A stretch of 64,000 nt of DNA from Croceivirga sp. (GCA_028281025.1 JANQKR010000003.1:62001-126000); one strand, 5' to 3'. Positions 17,323-24,829 are shown, numbered from the stretch's first letter. Notes: generated from the sequence alone by a model not told the origin. Made by a program: numbers and translations.

Positions 17323-18588
17323 ATGAACTTTGAACGTATTAAGGAGAAACTGAACATTTTGGCGGATGCTGCCAAATATGACGTTTCCTGTGCCAGTAGC
17401 GGAAGTACCAGGACCAATAAAAACAAAGGTCTGGGCAACGCTACCCGTATGGGAATCTGCCATAGTTATACGGAAGATGGTCGTTGTGTTTCCCTTTTAA
17501 AAATATTGCTGACCAATCATTGTATTTATGATTGCGCCTATTGTGTGTCCCGCAGGAGCAACGACATCAAAAGGGCCGGTTTTAGGATTCAGGAAGTAGT
17601 GGATTTGACCATCAACTTCTATCGTAGAAACTATATCGAGGGGCTTTTTTTAAGTTCCGGAATCTTTAAAAGTCCCGACCATACCATGGAACGCTTGGTC
17701 CGTGTGGCCAAAAAATTGCGGGAAGAGGAGAATTTTAATGGTTACATCCATTTAAAGTCCATTCCGGGATGTAGTGACGAATTGATGTACGAGGCCGGGT
17801 TGTATGCGGACCGATTGTCGGTCAACATAGAAATCCCCACCATTTCCGGCCTTAAACTATTGGCCCCGGAAAAGGAGCATCAAGACTTTACCAAGCCCAT
17901 GCGTAAAGTGAAAAATGAAATTGTCCGGTACCATAGTGAACGAAAGCTTATCCGAAATACTCCAAAATATGCCCCCGCAGGGCAAAGCACACAAATGATC
18001 GTAGGTGCCACTGGGGAGACCGATAAGGATATTATGTATTCCGCTACCTATTATTATAAGACCTACAGTATGAAACGGGTCTATTATTCGGGTTATGTCC
18101 CGGTCTTGGAAGATAGTCGTTTGCCTTCCCTAACGGCCAAAGTACCCATGCTACGGGAGAATAGATTGTATCAAACGGATTGGTTGTTGCGCTTTTATGG
18201 GTTTGCCGTAAATGAACTATTGAACGATGCCCATCCCAATTTGGATGTAGACGTGGATCCCAAGCTTTCTTGGGCTTTGCGGAATTTACAACATTTTCCC
18301 GTGGACATCAATAAGGCGGACAAGCGAATGCTGGCACGGGTACCAGGGTTGGGGATGCAGTCCGTTGGGAAGATTTTGAGTGCGAGACGATTTCGAAAAT
18401 TGAACTGGGACCATCTCAAAAAAATGGGGGTGGCCCTCAACCGTGCCAAGTATTTTATGGTGTGTGATTCCCGCCATTGGGAACGCCGCGATTTGGATGC
18501 GGATAAAATTAAAGGACTGATTTTGCAGAACTCGTCCGGGAAGTTCAGAAATCAGTACAGTCAGCAATTGTCATTGTTTAACCAATGA
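17323..18588 (+). CDS. Putative DNA modification/repair radical SAM protein (TIGR03916 type)
   Basis: 421 residues. The radical-SAM cluster motif CX3CX2C is present (Cys67, Cys71, Cys74 in HCIYDCAYC), with an upstream conserved stretch CASSGSTR and CHSYTEDGRC containing additional Cys residues. Residues about 326-373 form a helix-hairpin-helix DNA-binding unit (INKADKRMLARVPGLG). This combination matches the family named putative DNA modification/repair radical SAM protein, whose members sit next to a TIGR03915 partner, often fused to uracil-DNA glycosylase. The lesion handled is not known; photoproduct-lyase-like chemistry is one possibility. It begins 3 bases after the fourth operator. The partner lies 690 bases downstream. 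Confidence 0.9.
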   Translation: MNFERIKEKLNILADAAKYDVSCASSGSTRTNKNKGLGNATRMGICHSYTEDGRCVSLLKILLTNHCIYDCAYCVSRRSNDIKRAGFRIQEVVDLTINFYRRNYIEGLFLSSGIFKSPDHTMERLVRVAKKLREEENFNGYIHLKSIPGCSDELMYEAGLYADRLSVNIEIPTISGLKLLAPEKEHQDFTKPMRKVKNEIVRYHSERKLIRNTPKYAPAGQSTQMIVGATGETDKDIMYSATYYYKTYSMKRVYYSGYVPVLEDSRLPSLTAKVPMLRENRLYQTDWLLRFYGFAVNELLNDAHPNLDVDVDPKLSWALRNLQHFPVDINKADKRMLARVPGLGMQSVGKILSARRFRKLNWDHLKKMGVALNRAKYFMVCDSRHWERRDLDADKIKGLILQNSSGKFRNQYSQQLSLFNQ

Positions 18589-18598
18589 TTGGAAAATT

Positions 18599-18731
18599 CG
18601 TCAATTCGAGTGATTTTATTGGAGTTGAATGTAGGGAAACTCAGAAAATAGTATCGAGAATGGAATTTTTGAAACATATGCCTGCTTGTTCTCGATACGA
18701 TTCCAACGAGTTGGAACCACTAGAACTGACG
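18599..18731. repeat. Dispersed palindromic intergenic repeat, copy C
   Basis: Outer inverted arms CGTCAATTCGAGTG and CACTAGAACTGACG enclose inner arms GTATCGAGAA (18651-18660) and TTCTCGATAC (18689-18698). A short reading frame across it is incidental. The repeat begins 10 bases after the radical-SAM stop codon and may attenuate transcription into the partner gene. Confidence 0.75.
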
Positions 18732-18756
18732 TGGAAAGTCAAAAAGCTAGGATACC

Positions 18757-18930
18757 ATGGAAAGAACACTAATGAAAACGAACTATTTGGAACGTAAGCG
18801 CCAGGCCATTTTGGACATGGGCTATACGTATGTCAGATTTCGAAGCAGGGCTAAAAAGTCGCTGCGAACACTAAAAAGAATCATGCAAAACAATATAGGT
18901 CATTTCGAATGTCACATAGAGCGCAGTTGA
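18757..18930 (+). CDS. Small basic protein, unknown (tentative)
   Basis: An open frame of 57 codons too short to stand out by length. It encodes a strongly basic helix-prone peptide (YLERKRQAILDMGY, RSRAKKSLRTLKRIM) with an internal alternative ATG at 18772. Codon use over the first 45 codons looks like that of neighbouring genes, but the last 10 codons run into a separate palindromic repeat (18899-18997), so the natural C-terminus may have been replaced. It could be a small DNA- or RNA-associated protein of the repair operon, a truncated gene, or chance. Confidence 0.35.
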   Translation: MERTLMKTNYLERKRQAILDMGYTYVRFRSRAKKSLRTLKRIMQNNIGHFECHIERS

Positions 18931-18997
18931 AACGGATACGGGAAATCCAGGTTCCTACTTTCCCTTCAACAGGATCGTGGCGACACGTTGAAATGAT
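18899..18997. repeat. Second type of palindromic intergenic repeat (tentative)
   Basis: Near the ends, GTCATTTCGAAT and CGTTGAAATGAT are imperfect inverted arms, and the interior includes AGCGCAGTTGAA and CCCTTCAAC, which pair in part. The general look (TCATTTCGA with AGCGnAGT) is familiar from dispersed repeats in flavobacterial genomes, and a short related fragment occurs at 20139-20160. It is the only long copy in this window. Confidence 0.45.
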
Positions 18998-18999
18998 AA

Positions 19000-19287
19000 C
19001 ATCAAAAAACAAAATATCATGAAAAACTCGTTACTCGTACCAATTCTTTCCTTCTTCCGCAGTATAAGAAGCCATTTCCGTAAAAAATTCCTGAAGCCTT
19101 GGAAGGAATTTAGGAAGTGGATTCAGGTTTTTGCCGACAAAGCAAAAAATACCTCGGAAGAAGTGCCCTTTCTTTTGGTTCGTTTTCTTTGGGCAAGCAA
19201 AGAAAATAAACAAGAAGCTTATCTCTACGTAGTTCCTTGCCGCACTGCCACAAATAAAGCATCAAAAAACAAAATATCATGAAAAAC
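19000..19287. repeat. 28-bp direct repeat flanking a 232-bp inserted sequence
   Basis: The 28 bases at 19000-19027 are repeated exactly at 19260-19287, starting CATCAAAAAACAAAATATCA and ending in ATGAAAAAC, thus including a start codon. The 232 bases between them (19028-19259) have no terminal inverted repeats. On the minus strand they read through frames with low-complexity aromatic and Lys-rich peptides, not a recognisable protein. The structure fits either insertion of a sequence with a long target duplication or a tandem duplication followed by replacement. The second copy supplies the start codon of the TIGR03915 gene. Confidence 0.8.
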
Positions 19288-20085
19288 GCAACAATGGATT
19301 CCCATCTACCCGGGAGTGACAAAAAAACAACTCTCATTTATGATGGGAGCTTCAACGGCTTTCTTACCGCTGTCTTCATTGCCTTTGAAGAAAAATTAAA
19401 CATGGCGGACATTCAAAAGAACGGTCAGGCCCAAAATGGACTGTTTTCCGAGAACGAGACCATCTTTACCAATGTCGATAAGGCCAAGCGGGTGTGGAAT
19501 GGGGTCCGTGCCAAAAGTTATAACGCCATTAGCAACATTTACTTTGCCTTTTTAAGTGAAACCGAAGGCGTGGAACGGCTTCTTTTTGAATACATCAAAA
19601 AACTGATGGCCCAGAAGGGAAAACAGGCCGATTTTTCCGATGGGACCGTTCTGTACATTTCACAGTTGGCCAGAAAAGTAGGACGTGAAAAACACCGTAT
19701 GGAAGCCTTTGTCCGTTTTCAATTGACCAAGGACAATATTTATTTTGCCAATATAGAACCGGACTTCGATGTATTGCCCTTAATTTCCAAACATTTTCGA
19801 AATCGGTATGCCGACCAGCAATGGTTGATCTATGATGTAAAGCGACGTTATGGGATTTTTTATGATTTGGATGGAGTGGAAATCGTTTCCCTAAACCTGG
19901 ACAAAATCCATTTTAACCGTACCCGAAAGAGCAAGGCCTTTACGGATGGGGAATACGAATATCAAGACCTTTGGAGCAATTATTTTAAAAGCACCCACAT
20001 TAAATCGCGAATCAATAGAAAATTGCATACGCAACATATCCCCAAGCGCTATTGGAAGTACCTTTCTGAGAAAAAGGCGGTCTAG
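19279..20085 (+). CDS. Probable DNA metabolism protein (TIGR03915/DUF4130 family)
   Basis: 268 residues. The N-terminal LIYDGSFNGFLTAVFIAFEEK is the family hallmark, followed by conserved VWNGVRAK, YIKKLMAQKG, VLYISQLARKVGREKHRMEAFVRFQ and ending with IKSRINRKLHTQHIPKRYWKYLSEK. The family is the standard genomic partner of the radical-SAM repair protein found upstream and in other bacteria is fused to a uracil-DNA glycosylase-like domain; that domain is absent here. Start at 19279 lies inside the duplicated 28 bases; an alternative ATG at 19294 is possible. Its exact reaction is not known. Confidence 0.88.
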   Translation: MKNATMDSHLPGSDKKTTLIYDGSFNGFLTAVFIAFEEKLNMADIQKNGQAQNGLFSENETIFTNVDKAKRVWNGVRAKSYNAISNIYFAFLSETEGVERLLFEYIKKLMAQKGKQADFSDGTVLYISQLARKVGREKHRMEAFVRFQLTKDNIYFANIEPDFDVLPLISKHFRNRYADQQWLIYDVKRRYGIFYDLDGVEIVSLNLDKIHFNRTRKSKAFTDGEYEYQDLWSNYFKSTHIKSRINRKLHTQHIPKRYWKYLSEKKAV

Positions 20086-20138
20086 ATTTTCTATGCTTCT
20101 ATTAGTGTATGTGAACCTTATGAAAGTAAATTAGCGTG

Positions 20139-20162
20139 CCCTGAGCGCAGTCAAGGGGTGCG
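20139..20162. repeat. Fragment of a dispersed intergenic repeat
   Basis: The bases CCCTGAGCGCAGTCAAGGGG form a short imperfect hairpin (CCCT against AGGG) in the gap between the TIGR03915 gene and the AlkC-like gene. Sequences of this kind are common as intergenic repeats in related genomes, from memory. It may mark the boundary between two transcription units. Confidence 0.35.
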
Positions 20163-20184
20163 GAAAAAACAAGCAATCTAAAAA

Positions 20185-20955
20185 GTGGCTTACAAACAAC
20201 TCAAATTATGGTTTGACCGGGACTTGGCGGTACTATTGGCCGATAAACTGCTAAGCAATGGAGTTCAATTTGACAAAGATGCTTTTGTCCATATCGCCAC
20301 CCAAGGGCTGGATGATCTGGAACTCAAAGGCCGCGTGGAGTATATCGCTGATGCGTTGTACCAGCATCTGCCCTTTGATTATCAAGAGGCAATTTCAAAA
20401 CTTGTTGCCATTCTTGGACCTGAAAATGAAAAGGAAACGGGCATGTTCAAGGAGTTTTACTGGGTGATGCCCATTGCCAAATATGTGGAGAAATATGGTT
20501 TGGCCGATTTTAATACCTCCATGAATGCCATTTACGAAATTACCAAGCGCAATACCGGGGAATATACTATTCGTCCCTTTTTGGAAAAGCACCCTGAAAA
20601 AACCTTAAATCTGCTGGAGCAATGGGCAAAGGACCCCAACAAACATGTCCGGCGATTGGCCAGTGAAGGGGTACGGCCCCGACTGCCCTGGGCAGCAAAA
20701 TTGGACCAATTCATTCAGGACCCCAAACCCATTTTGCCCATTTTGGACACCCTTAAAGACGACCCCAGTAAATATGTGCAAAAGTCAGTGGCCAATTGTA
20801 TCAACGATATTCTAAAGGACAATACTGAAGTTGGGAAAACATTGATTGAAAGTTGGGTGCCCAACGCCTCCAAAGAACGGAAATGGATCATAAAACATGC
20901 CCTACGGAATTTGGTAAAGAATGGGGATGAATGGGCAACGGGAATAGTGAAATAG
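20185..20955 (+). CDS. AlkC-like DNA alkylation repair protein (HEAT-like repeats)
   Basis: 256 residues of tandem helices. The stretches HVRRLASEGVRPRLPW and DDPSKYVQKSVANCINDILKD match the AlkC group of the AlkC/AlkD superfamily, which excises N3- and N7-alkylated purines by wrapping DNA in a HEAT-repeat solenoid. The frame opens at a TAA just upstream and the first usable start is GTG at 20185. The N-terminal 70 residues are helical and diverge more. Location after the radical-SAM pair on the same strand suggests membership of the same repair island, although a 99-base gap with a repeat fragment separates them. Confidence 0.83.
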   Translation: MAYKQLKLWFDRDLAVLLADKLLSNGVQFDKDAFVHIATQGLDDLELKGRVEYIADALYQHLPFDYQEAISKLVAILGPENEKETGMFKEFYWVMPIAKYVEKYGLADFNTSMNAIYEITKRNTGEYTIRPFLEKHPEKTLNLLEQWAKDPNKHVRRLASEGVRPRLPWAAKLDQFIQDPKPILPILDTLKDDPSKYVQKSVANCINDILKDNTEVGKTLIESWVPNASKERKWIIKHALRNLVKNGDEWATGIVK

Positions 20956-21048
20956 AAATCGCATCGTCACGTATATGACCGCAAAAAACGTGTTCTTAGT
21001 TTAATTTTTGAATTTACTTTTTTAAAAACCAATACTAATGTCCTGACA

Positions 21049-21714
21049 CTAAATGAAATAATACCATAAAATAACTATAAGAGGTGTAATCCAAGTTAGA
21101 GCATAATATTGAACAAATCCGAGATGATTATATTCAAAATTTATTCCAAAACTCTCTATTCTGGAATAGCTTTTTGCTTCAAGTTTAAATGGTTCTAAAC
21201 CCTCACTCATTAGAAATTTCTTATAGTCAATTAGGCTGTGTATTTGATCATCTTTAATGCACATTGAATACTTTTTGCTAAGCTCATTGACTTCTACCAG
21301 TAACTTTTCCGAATCTTTATAAAGACTTTTAGTTGTGAATAAGAGTTTGTCTAAAATTCTGTCTATTTCGGAAGCTTTTTGTTTGAATTTTTGGGCTCTA
21401 TGCTTGAAATCTTTACTAGCGACTATTTGTCCATAAATCAATATCACTATAGATAATGAAACACTAATTAAGGAAAAGTCTTCATAATCAAATTTATTTG
21501 TTTTGGAAAATGCGAACCAAATATTTACTATGACCAAATAAGCGGATAGGAATCCAAGCGTAGTTTTCGATAGCTCTGAATGTCTTAGTAATCTTTTGCT
21601 TGCGGCATATTTGCAGCCTTTTGTAATTCTCAATCGCATTCTAAAATTTTCAATATAATCATCAGGTAAGCCAGAGCTTGCCTTTATTAAGTTTTCATTT
21701 TTCAAAATGCTCAT
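21049..21714 (-). CDS. SLATT-like membrane protein, probable orphan effector, AT-rich
   Basis: 221 residues. Two adjacent membrane helices (about residues 52-70 and 81-99) are followed by a long amphipathic helical region and a final hydrophobic segment at the C-terminus (YALTWITPLIVILWYYF). The N-terminal RMRITKGCKYAASKRLLRHSE ahead of the helix pair, and the segment after it (DFKHRAQKFKQKASEIDRILD), resemble SLATT proteins, membrane effectors of predicted nucleotide-sensing conflict systems. No SLOG, reverse transcriptase or cyclase partner is adjacent. Base composition differs sharply from its neighbours: two sampled 60-base lines inside it hold 17 G/C each, against 27 in a line of the nearby deoC. 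Recent acquisition is likely. Confidence 0.6.
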   Translation of the reverse strand: MSILKNENLIKASSGLPDDYIENFRMRLRITKGCKYAASKRLLRHSELSKTTLGFLSAYLVIVNIWFAFSKTNKFDYEDFSLISVSLSIVILIYGQIVASKDFKHRAQKFKQKASEIDRILDKLLFTTKSLYKDSEKLLVEVNELSKKYSMCIKDDQIHSLIDYKKFLMSEGLEPFKLEAKSYSRIESFGINFEYNHLGFVQYYALTWITPLIVILWYYFI

Positions 21715-21788
21715 AAAATACTAAACTTAGAAATTCTTAATCATTTTAGTTATGGAAACAAAAAAACCAATCAGTAAGTTACCAAAGA

Positions 21789-22487
21789 TTAAATCAAGGC
21801 CAATGCCATTTCAACCATCGTTCGAAACGAAGCCTCGCGTTCCTTATGACTTAATTGTTCCTTGGTCACCAAAGAATCCGAAATGGTCAATAAGGTCAAT
21901 GCTTCTATGCCGTATTTAGCGGCCAAGGTGTAGATACCGGCCGTTTCCATCTCCACGCAGAGCACACCATAATCGGCCCATTTTTTATAATAGTCGGGGT
22001 TATCATCATAAAAGATATCCGAAGACAAGATATTCCCCGCTTTTATGGGAATATTCCGTTCCGTGGCATAGTGAATGGCCTTTTGGAACAGTTCAAAACT
22101 GGCTGTTGGTGCATAATTGGCATGGGGAAATCGGGAAGCATTCACATTGGAATCCGTGGAGGCCGCCATGGCCACCACAATATCATTGAGTTGTACATCC
22201 GCTTGATAGGAACCTGCAGAGCCTACACGAATAATCTGCTTTACTCCATATTCTTTGACGAGTTCGTTGCAATACACCAAAGTGGAGGGAATACCCATTC
22301 CACCGCCCTGTACAGATACCTTTCTTCCTTTATAAGTTCCCGTATAGCCCAGCATGCCACGAACTTGATTGTAGCAAAAGACCGCTTCCAAAAAGGTCTC
22401 TGCAATCCATTTGGCACGCAACGGATCTCCAGGTAACAATACGGTTGGGGCAATTTCCCCGTCTTTGGCTTCAAGATGTACGGACAT
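21789..22487 (-). CDS. deoD: Purine-nucleoside phosphorylase, DeoD type
   Basis: 232 residues, the usual length of the hexameric bacterial enzyme. It phosphorolyses purine (deoxy)nucleosides to base plus (deoxy)ribose-1-phosphate. Recognised motifs: phosphate loop LLPGDPLRAKWIAE, IIRVGSAGSYQ, the ribose-binding CVEMETAGIY and catalytic Asp in TISDSLVT. It lies nine bases downstream of deoC on the same strand, so a deoC-deoD unit recycles deoxynucleosides. Confidence 0.94.
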   Translation of the reverse strand: MSVHLEAKDGEIAPTVLLPGDPLRAKWIAETFLEAVFCYNQVRGMLGYTGTYKGRKVSVQGGGMGIPSTLVYCNELVKEYGVKQIIRVGSAGSYQADVQLNDIVVAMAASTDSNVNASRFPHANYAPTASFELFQKAIHYATERNIPIKAGNILSSDIFYDDNPDYYKKWADYGVLCVEMETAGIYTLAAKYGIEALTLLTISDSLVTKEQLSHKEREASFRTMVEMALALI

Positions 22488-22496
22488 AACGGTTAT

Positions 22497-23138
22497 TTAG
22501 GTTTTGACCAAAATGGGTCCTGAGGAAGTTCCGATTCGGGAAACACCCAGTTCAATATACTCCAGGGCAGTCGATCTATCCCGAATGCCACCGGACGCTT
22601 TTATTAGGGCTTTATCGCCCACAATGGATTTCATTAACCGAACATCGTCCAAAGTGGCCCCACCGGTTCCGAAACCGGTGGATGTTTTTACAAAATCGGC
22701 ACCTGCTAATACCGCCAAATGGCTGGCCCTTTTCTTCTCATCATCGGTCAGGTAACAGGTCTCCAGAATCACCTTCAATACCTTCTCCCCTATCCCCTCC
22801 TTAATTTGGGCAATTTCGTCCTGTACATTGGCATCCCATCCAGATTTTAACCAACCTATATTAAGGACCATGTCCACTTCGTCCGCACCCTTATTCACGG
22901 CATCTTTTGCTTCAAAGATTTTTGCCTCCGTGGTCATGGCACCCAAAGGAAACCCAATGACGGTTGCTACTTGGGTAGCATGTCCCTGCAATTGGTTTAC
23001 CGCCAACTCCACATAACAGCCATTTACACAAACGGCCTTAAATCCGTAGGCAATGGCCTCTTGACACAGTTTTTTAATATCGTCCTCGGTAGCTTGAGGT
23101 TTTAAAAGGGTATGGTCAATATATGGTGCTAAATCCAT
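22497..23138 (-). CDS. deoC: Deoxyribose-phosphate aldolase
   Basis: 213 residues. It splits 2-deoxyribose-5-phosphate into acetaldehyde and glyceraldehyde-3-phosphate. The Schiff-base Lys is in ADFVKTSTGFGTGGAT, with the second Lys in ALIKASGGIRD and Asp in KDAVNKGADEVDMVLNIGW. It is transcribed with the downstream deoD and the upstream Tudor-like gene, which ends ten bases before it. Confidence 0.95.
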   Translation of the reverse strand: MDLAPYIDHTLLKPQATEDDIKKLCQEAIAYGFKAVCVNGCYVELAVNQLQGHATQVATVIGFPLGAMTTEAKIFEAKDAVNKGADEVDMVLNIGWLKSGWDANVQDEIAQIKEGIGEKVLKVILETCYLTDDEKKRASHLAVLAGADFVKTSTGFGTGGATLDDVRLMKSIVGDKALIKASGGIRDRSTALEYIELGVSRIGTSSGPILVKT

Positions 23139-23148
23139 TAACGGTCAA

Positions 23149-23673
23149 TTATTTTGTTCGTTCCCCTACAAACTGATCACTCTTATTTTTGAAGAGCACA
23201 TTAAAACTGGTCAAGGACCCATAAATTCGGGTGATGTACTGTTGCAAATCCACCTTTTCCTGATCGTCCAGATTTTTACTGCTGTTGATTTTTTGTTCCA
23301 TGACCCGCAGCCGATCGCGCACCATAACAATTTTATGAAAAAAAGTGTCGATGGGCATTTCCTTGTTCGCCAAATTATCCCCGGGTTCCAAGATAAGTTT
23401 CCCCCCTCTCCATTTATCTGCAATGGCCACCCGCTCATGGGTGTCACCCCACTTTTTTAGTATGGATACCAAGGAGCTTTCCACATCAAAAAGGCTTACG
23501 GTGTCCACATCGTCATCCGATCGTTCAATAACTTCAAAATCGGCATCCAAATCAATGGTTTCCAGCCCATTTTCGATAAATGTGACCCAATAATGTTGCG
23601 AGGATACATTGGTGACCACCCCTTTTCCATATTCTGGATGGTCTATACGAGAGCCTATGCCCAATAATTTCAT
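23149..23673 (-). CDS. Tudor-like domain protein of unknown function
   Basis: 174 residues from the ATG at 23673. The longer frame would run through palindromic repeat D, so the internal ATG (MKLLGIGSRIDHPEYG) is preferred. Residues 1-45 resemble the small SH3/Tudor-like barrel found at the C-terminus of UvrD/PcrA helicases (IGSRIDHPEYGKGVVTNV). The remainder is helical with a coiled coil near residues 110-150. Its position at the head of the deoC-deoD unit is not explained by this fold. Confidence 0.65.
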   Translation of the reverse strand: MKLLGIGSRIDHPEYGKGVVTNVSSQHYWVTFIENGLETIDLDADFEVIERSDDDVDTVSLFDVESSLVSILKKWGDTHERVAIADKWRGGKLILEPGDNLANKEMPIDTFFHKIVMVRDRLRVMEQKINSSKNLDDQEKVDLQQYITRIYGSLTSFNVLFKNKSDQFVGERTK

Positions 23674-23694
23674 AGCATACGTTTTGACAAAAAC

Positions 23695-23808
23695 CGTCGA
23701 TTCGAGTGATTTGCGGAACACAAATTGAATCGAGAATAGGTTTACCATACGTGTTCTCGATACCATTCCAACCCGATAGTTATCGGGTTGGAATTACTCG
23801 AACTGACA
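23695..23808. repeat. Dispersed palindromic intergenic repeat, copy D
   Basis: Outer arms CGTCGATTCGAGTG and TACTCGAACTGACA, inner arms GAATCGAGAA and TTCTCGATAC, as in copy C. This copy also has a perfect 14-bp inverted repeat, ATTCCAACCCGATA and TATCGGGTTGGAAT (23765-23794, 2-base loop), a very stable hairpin. Copy C has a degenerate version of the same segment. Confidence 0.75.
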
Positions 23809-23839
23809 TTAATGTTCGATTCTTTTGCTCAAAAATACC

Positions 23840-24718
23840 CTACTCCTTTTCAAAAGACAACAGGGTATTGTAAAAATCTTGGTAAATCGCATTGGCATCA
23901 ATGCTTTTGTAAAAGGTAATTGGACGCTTGCCACTATCACGGGAAGTGGTAATACGTTCTGTTTCAGCAAAATTGGGGTTGATGTATGCAGCAACCAATG
24001 CCAAATCCCACAATACCCTACTTTTTCGGGAGCCGTCCAAATGTCCGTCCCAACGTCTTAGTAAAAATCGCCCTATATTATGGTTTCCAATTTCACTGGA
24101 AAGCTCTTTATATGCAATTTCCATGGCAACGGCCACGCTTACGGGCATAATGGAAAGCTTAACCTCTGAATCCAATAGATAATCCAAAGCAAATGGATCC
24201 ATCATGGGGTTAAAATCATTTCGTTTCAAGACTCCGGAATCAAAATCCATTGTTGTTCCCAACCAATATACATTCAGTTTTTTGGCAATTTCGGGTTCAA
24301 TAAACACAGCGGAGGCAACATTGGTCAACGCGCCCAAAACTAGAATAGTGACTTGTTCGTTCGCCTTGGCCTGCTTTATGATTTCGTAGGCGGCCGCAGA
24401 ATGTTGGGCACGATCCCCCCAATCGTACATACGTGCCATTGCGCCACGAAGGGTTTTTACCTCCAATCCCAATTCGCCCAATAATTGCTGATTTAATCTA
24501 TGACTGTTCTCCATGGAACGCGGTTCGGCCCAGTGACTGGTTTGCCAGTGGGCAGCATTTAAGGCCGTAACCTTAACCGTGGGCTCCAGTAAAATTCGGA
24601 CAAGGGCGTACAGATCATCGACTTCATTGCCCGTATCCGCATCCACAATGACCTGCCGTTTTTGGGCGTGCCCAAAAAGCATTCCCAAGAGCACAAAAAA
24701 AAGAATGGGGTATCGCAT
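23840..24718 (-). CDS. Secreted inosine-uridine-type nucleoside hydrolase
   Basis: 292 residues with a signal peptide (cut after FGHAQ, about residue 19). The Ca2+-binding nucleoside hydrolase motif is DADTGNEVDD at residues 26-35 (the family pattern is DxDxGxDD), followed by NVASAVFIEP and WYL-type segments ending near DANAIYQDF. The enzyme splits N-glycosidic bonds of ribonucleosides. Export to the envelope suggests scavenging of extracellular nucleosides, complementing the cytosolic deoC-deoD pair. Confidence 0.88.
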   Translation of the reverse strand: MRYPILFFVLLGMLFGHAQKRQVIVDADTGNEVDDLYALVRILLEPTVKVTALNAAHWQTSHWAEPRSMENSHRLNQQLLGELGLEVKTLRGAMARMYDWGDRAQHSAAAYEIIKQAKANEQVTILVLGALTNVASAVFIEPEIAKKLNVYWLGTTMDFDSGVLKRNDFNPMMDPFALDYLLDSEVKLSIMPVSVAVAMEIAYKELSSEIGNHNIGRFLLRRWDGHLDGSRKSRVLWDLALVAAYINPNFAETERITTSRDSGKRPITFYKSIDANAIYQDFYNTLLSFEKE

Positions 24719-24803
24719 GGATTAGGTGTATTTCCCTAAAAATACCTGAAAACATTTACAAAACCACAACATAACCCTACTTCTTTTTTAGTTCCCAAAA
24801 CCG

Positions 24804-24811
24804 TATTTTTG
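24804..24811 (+). promoter_or_regulatory. Bacteroidota -7 element (TATTTTTG) of uvrA
   Basis: TATTTTTG is a perfect TAnnTTTG lying 18 bases before the ATG at 24830. A longer frame would start at a TTG that lies inside this element, so the promoter fixes the uvrA start. No site resembling the four-operator palindrome is seen here. Confidence 0.65.
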
Positions 24812-24829
24812 CAGCTTTGCTGTGACTCA

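Noticed and set aside
18585-18797. A 70-codon frame after the radical-SAM gene.
   Set aside because: It runs through palindromic repeat C and overlaps the radical-SAM stop codon by 4 bases; its peptide comes from the repeat.
19019-19282. An 87-codon frame in the insert before the TIGR03915 gene.
   Set aside because: It borrows its ATG from the duplicated 28 bases, and its peptide is not protein-like; a minus-strand frame over the same bases is no better.
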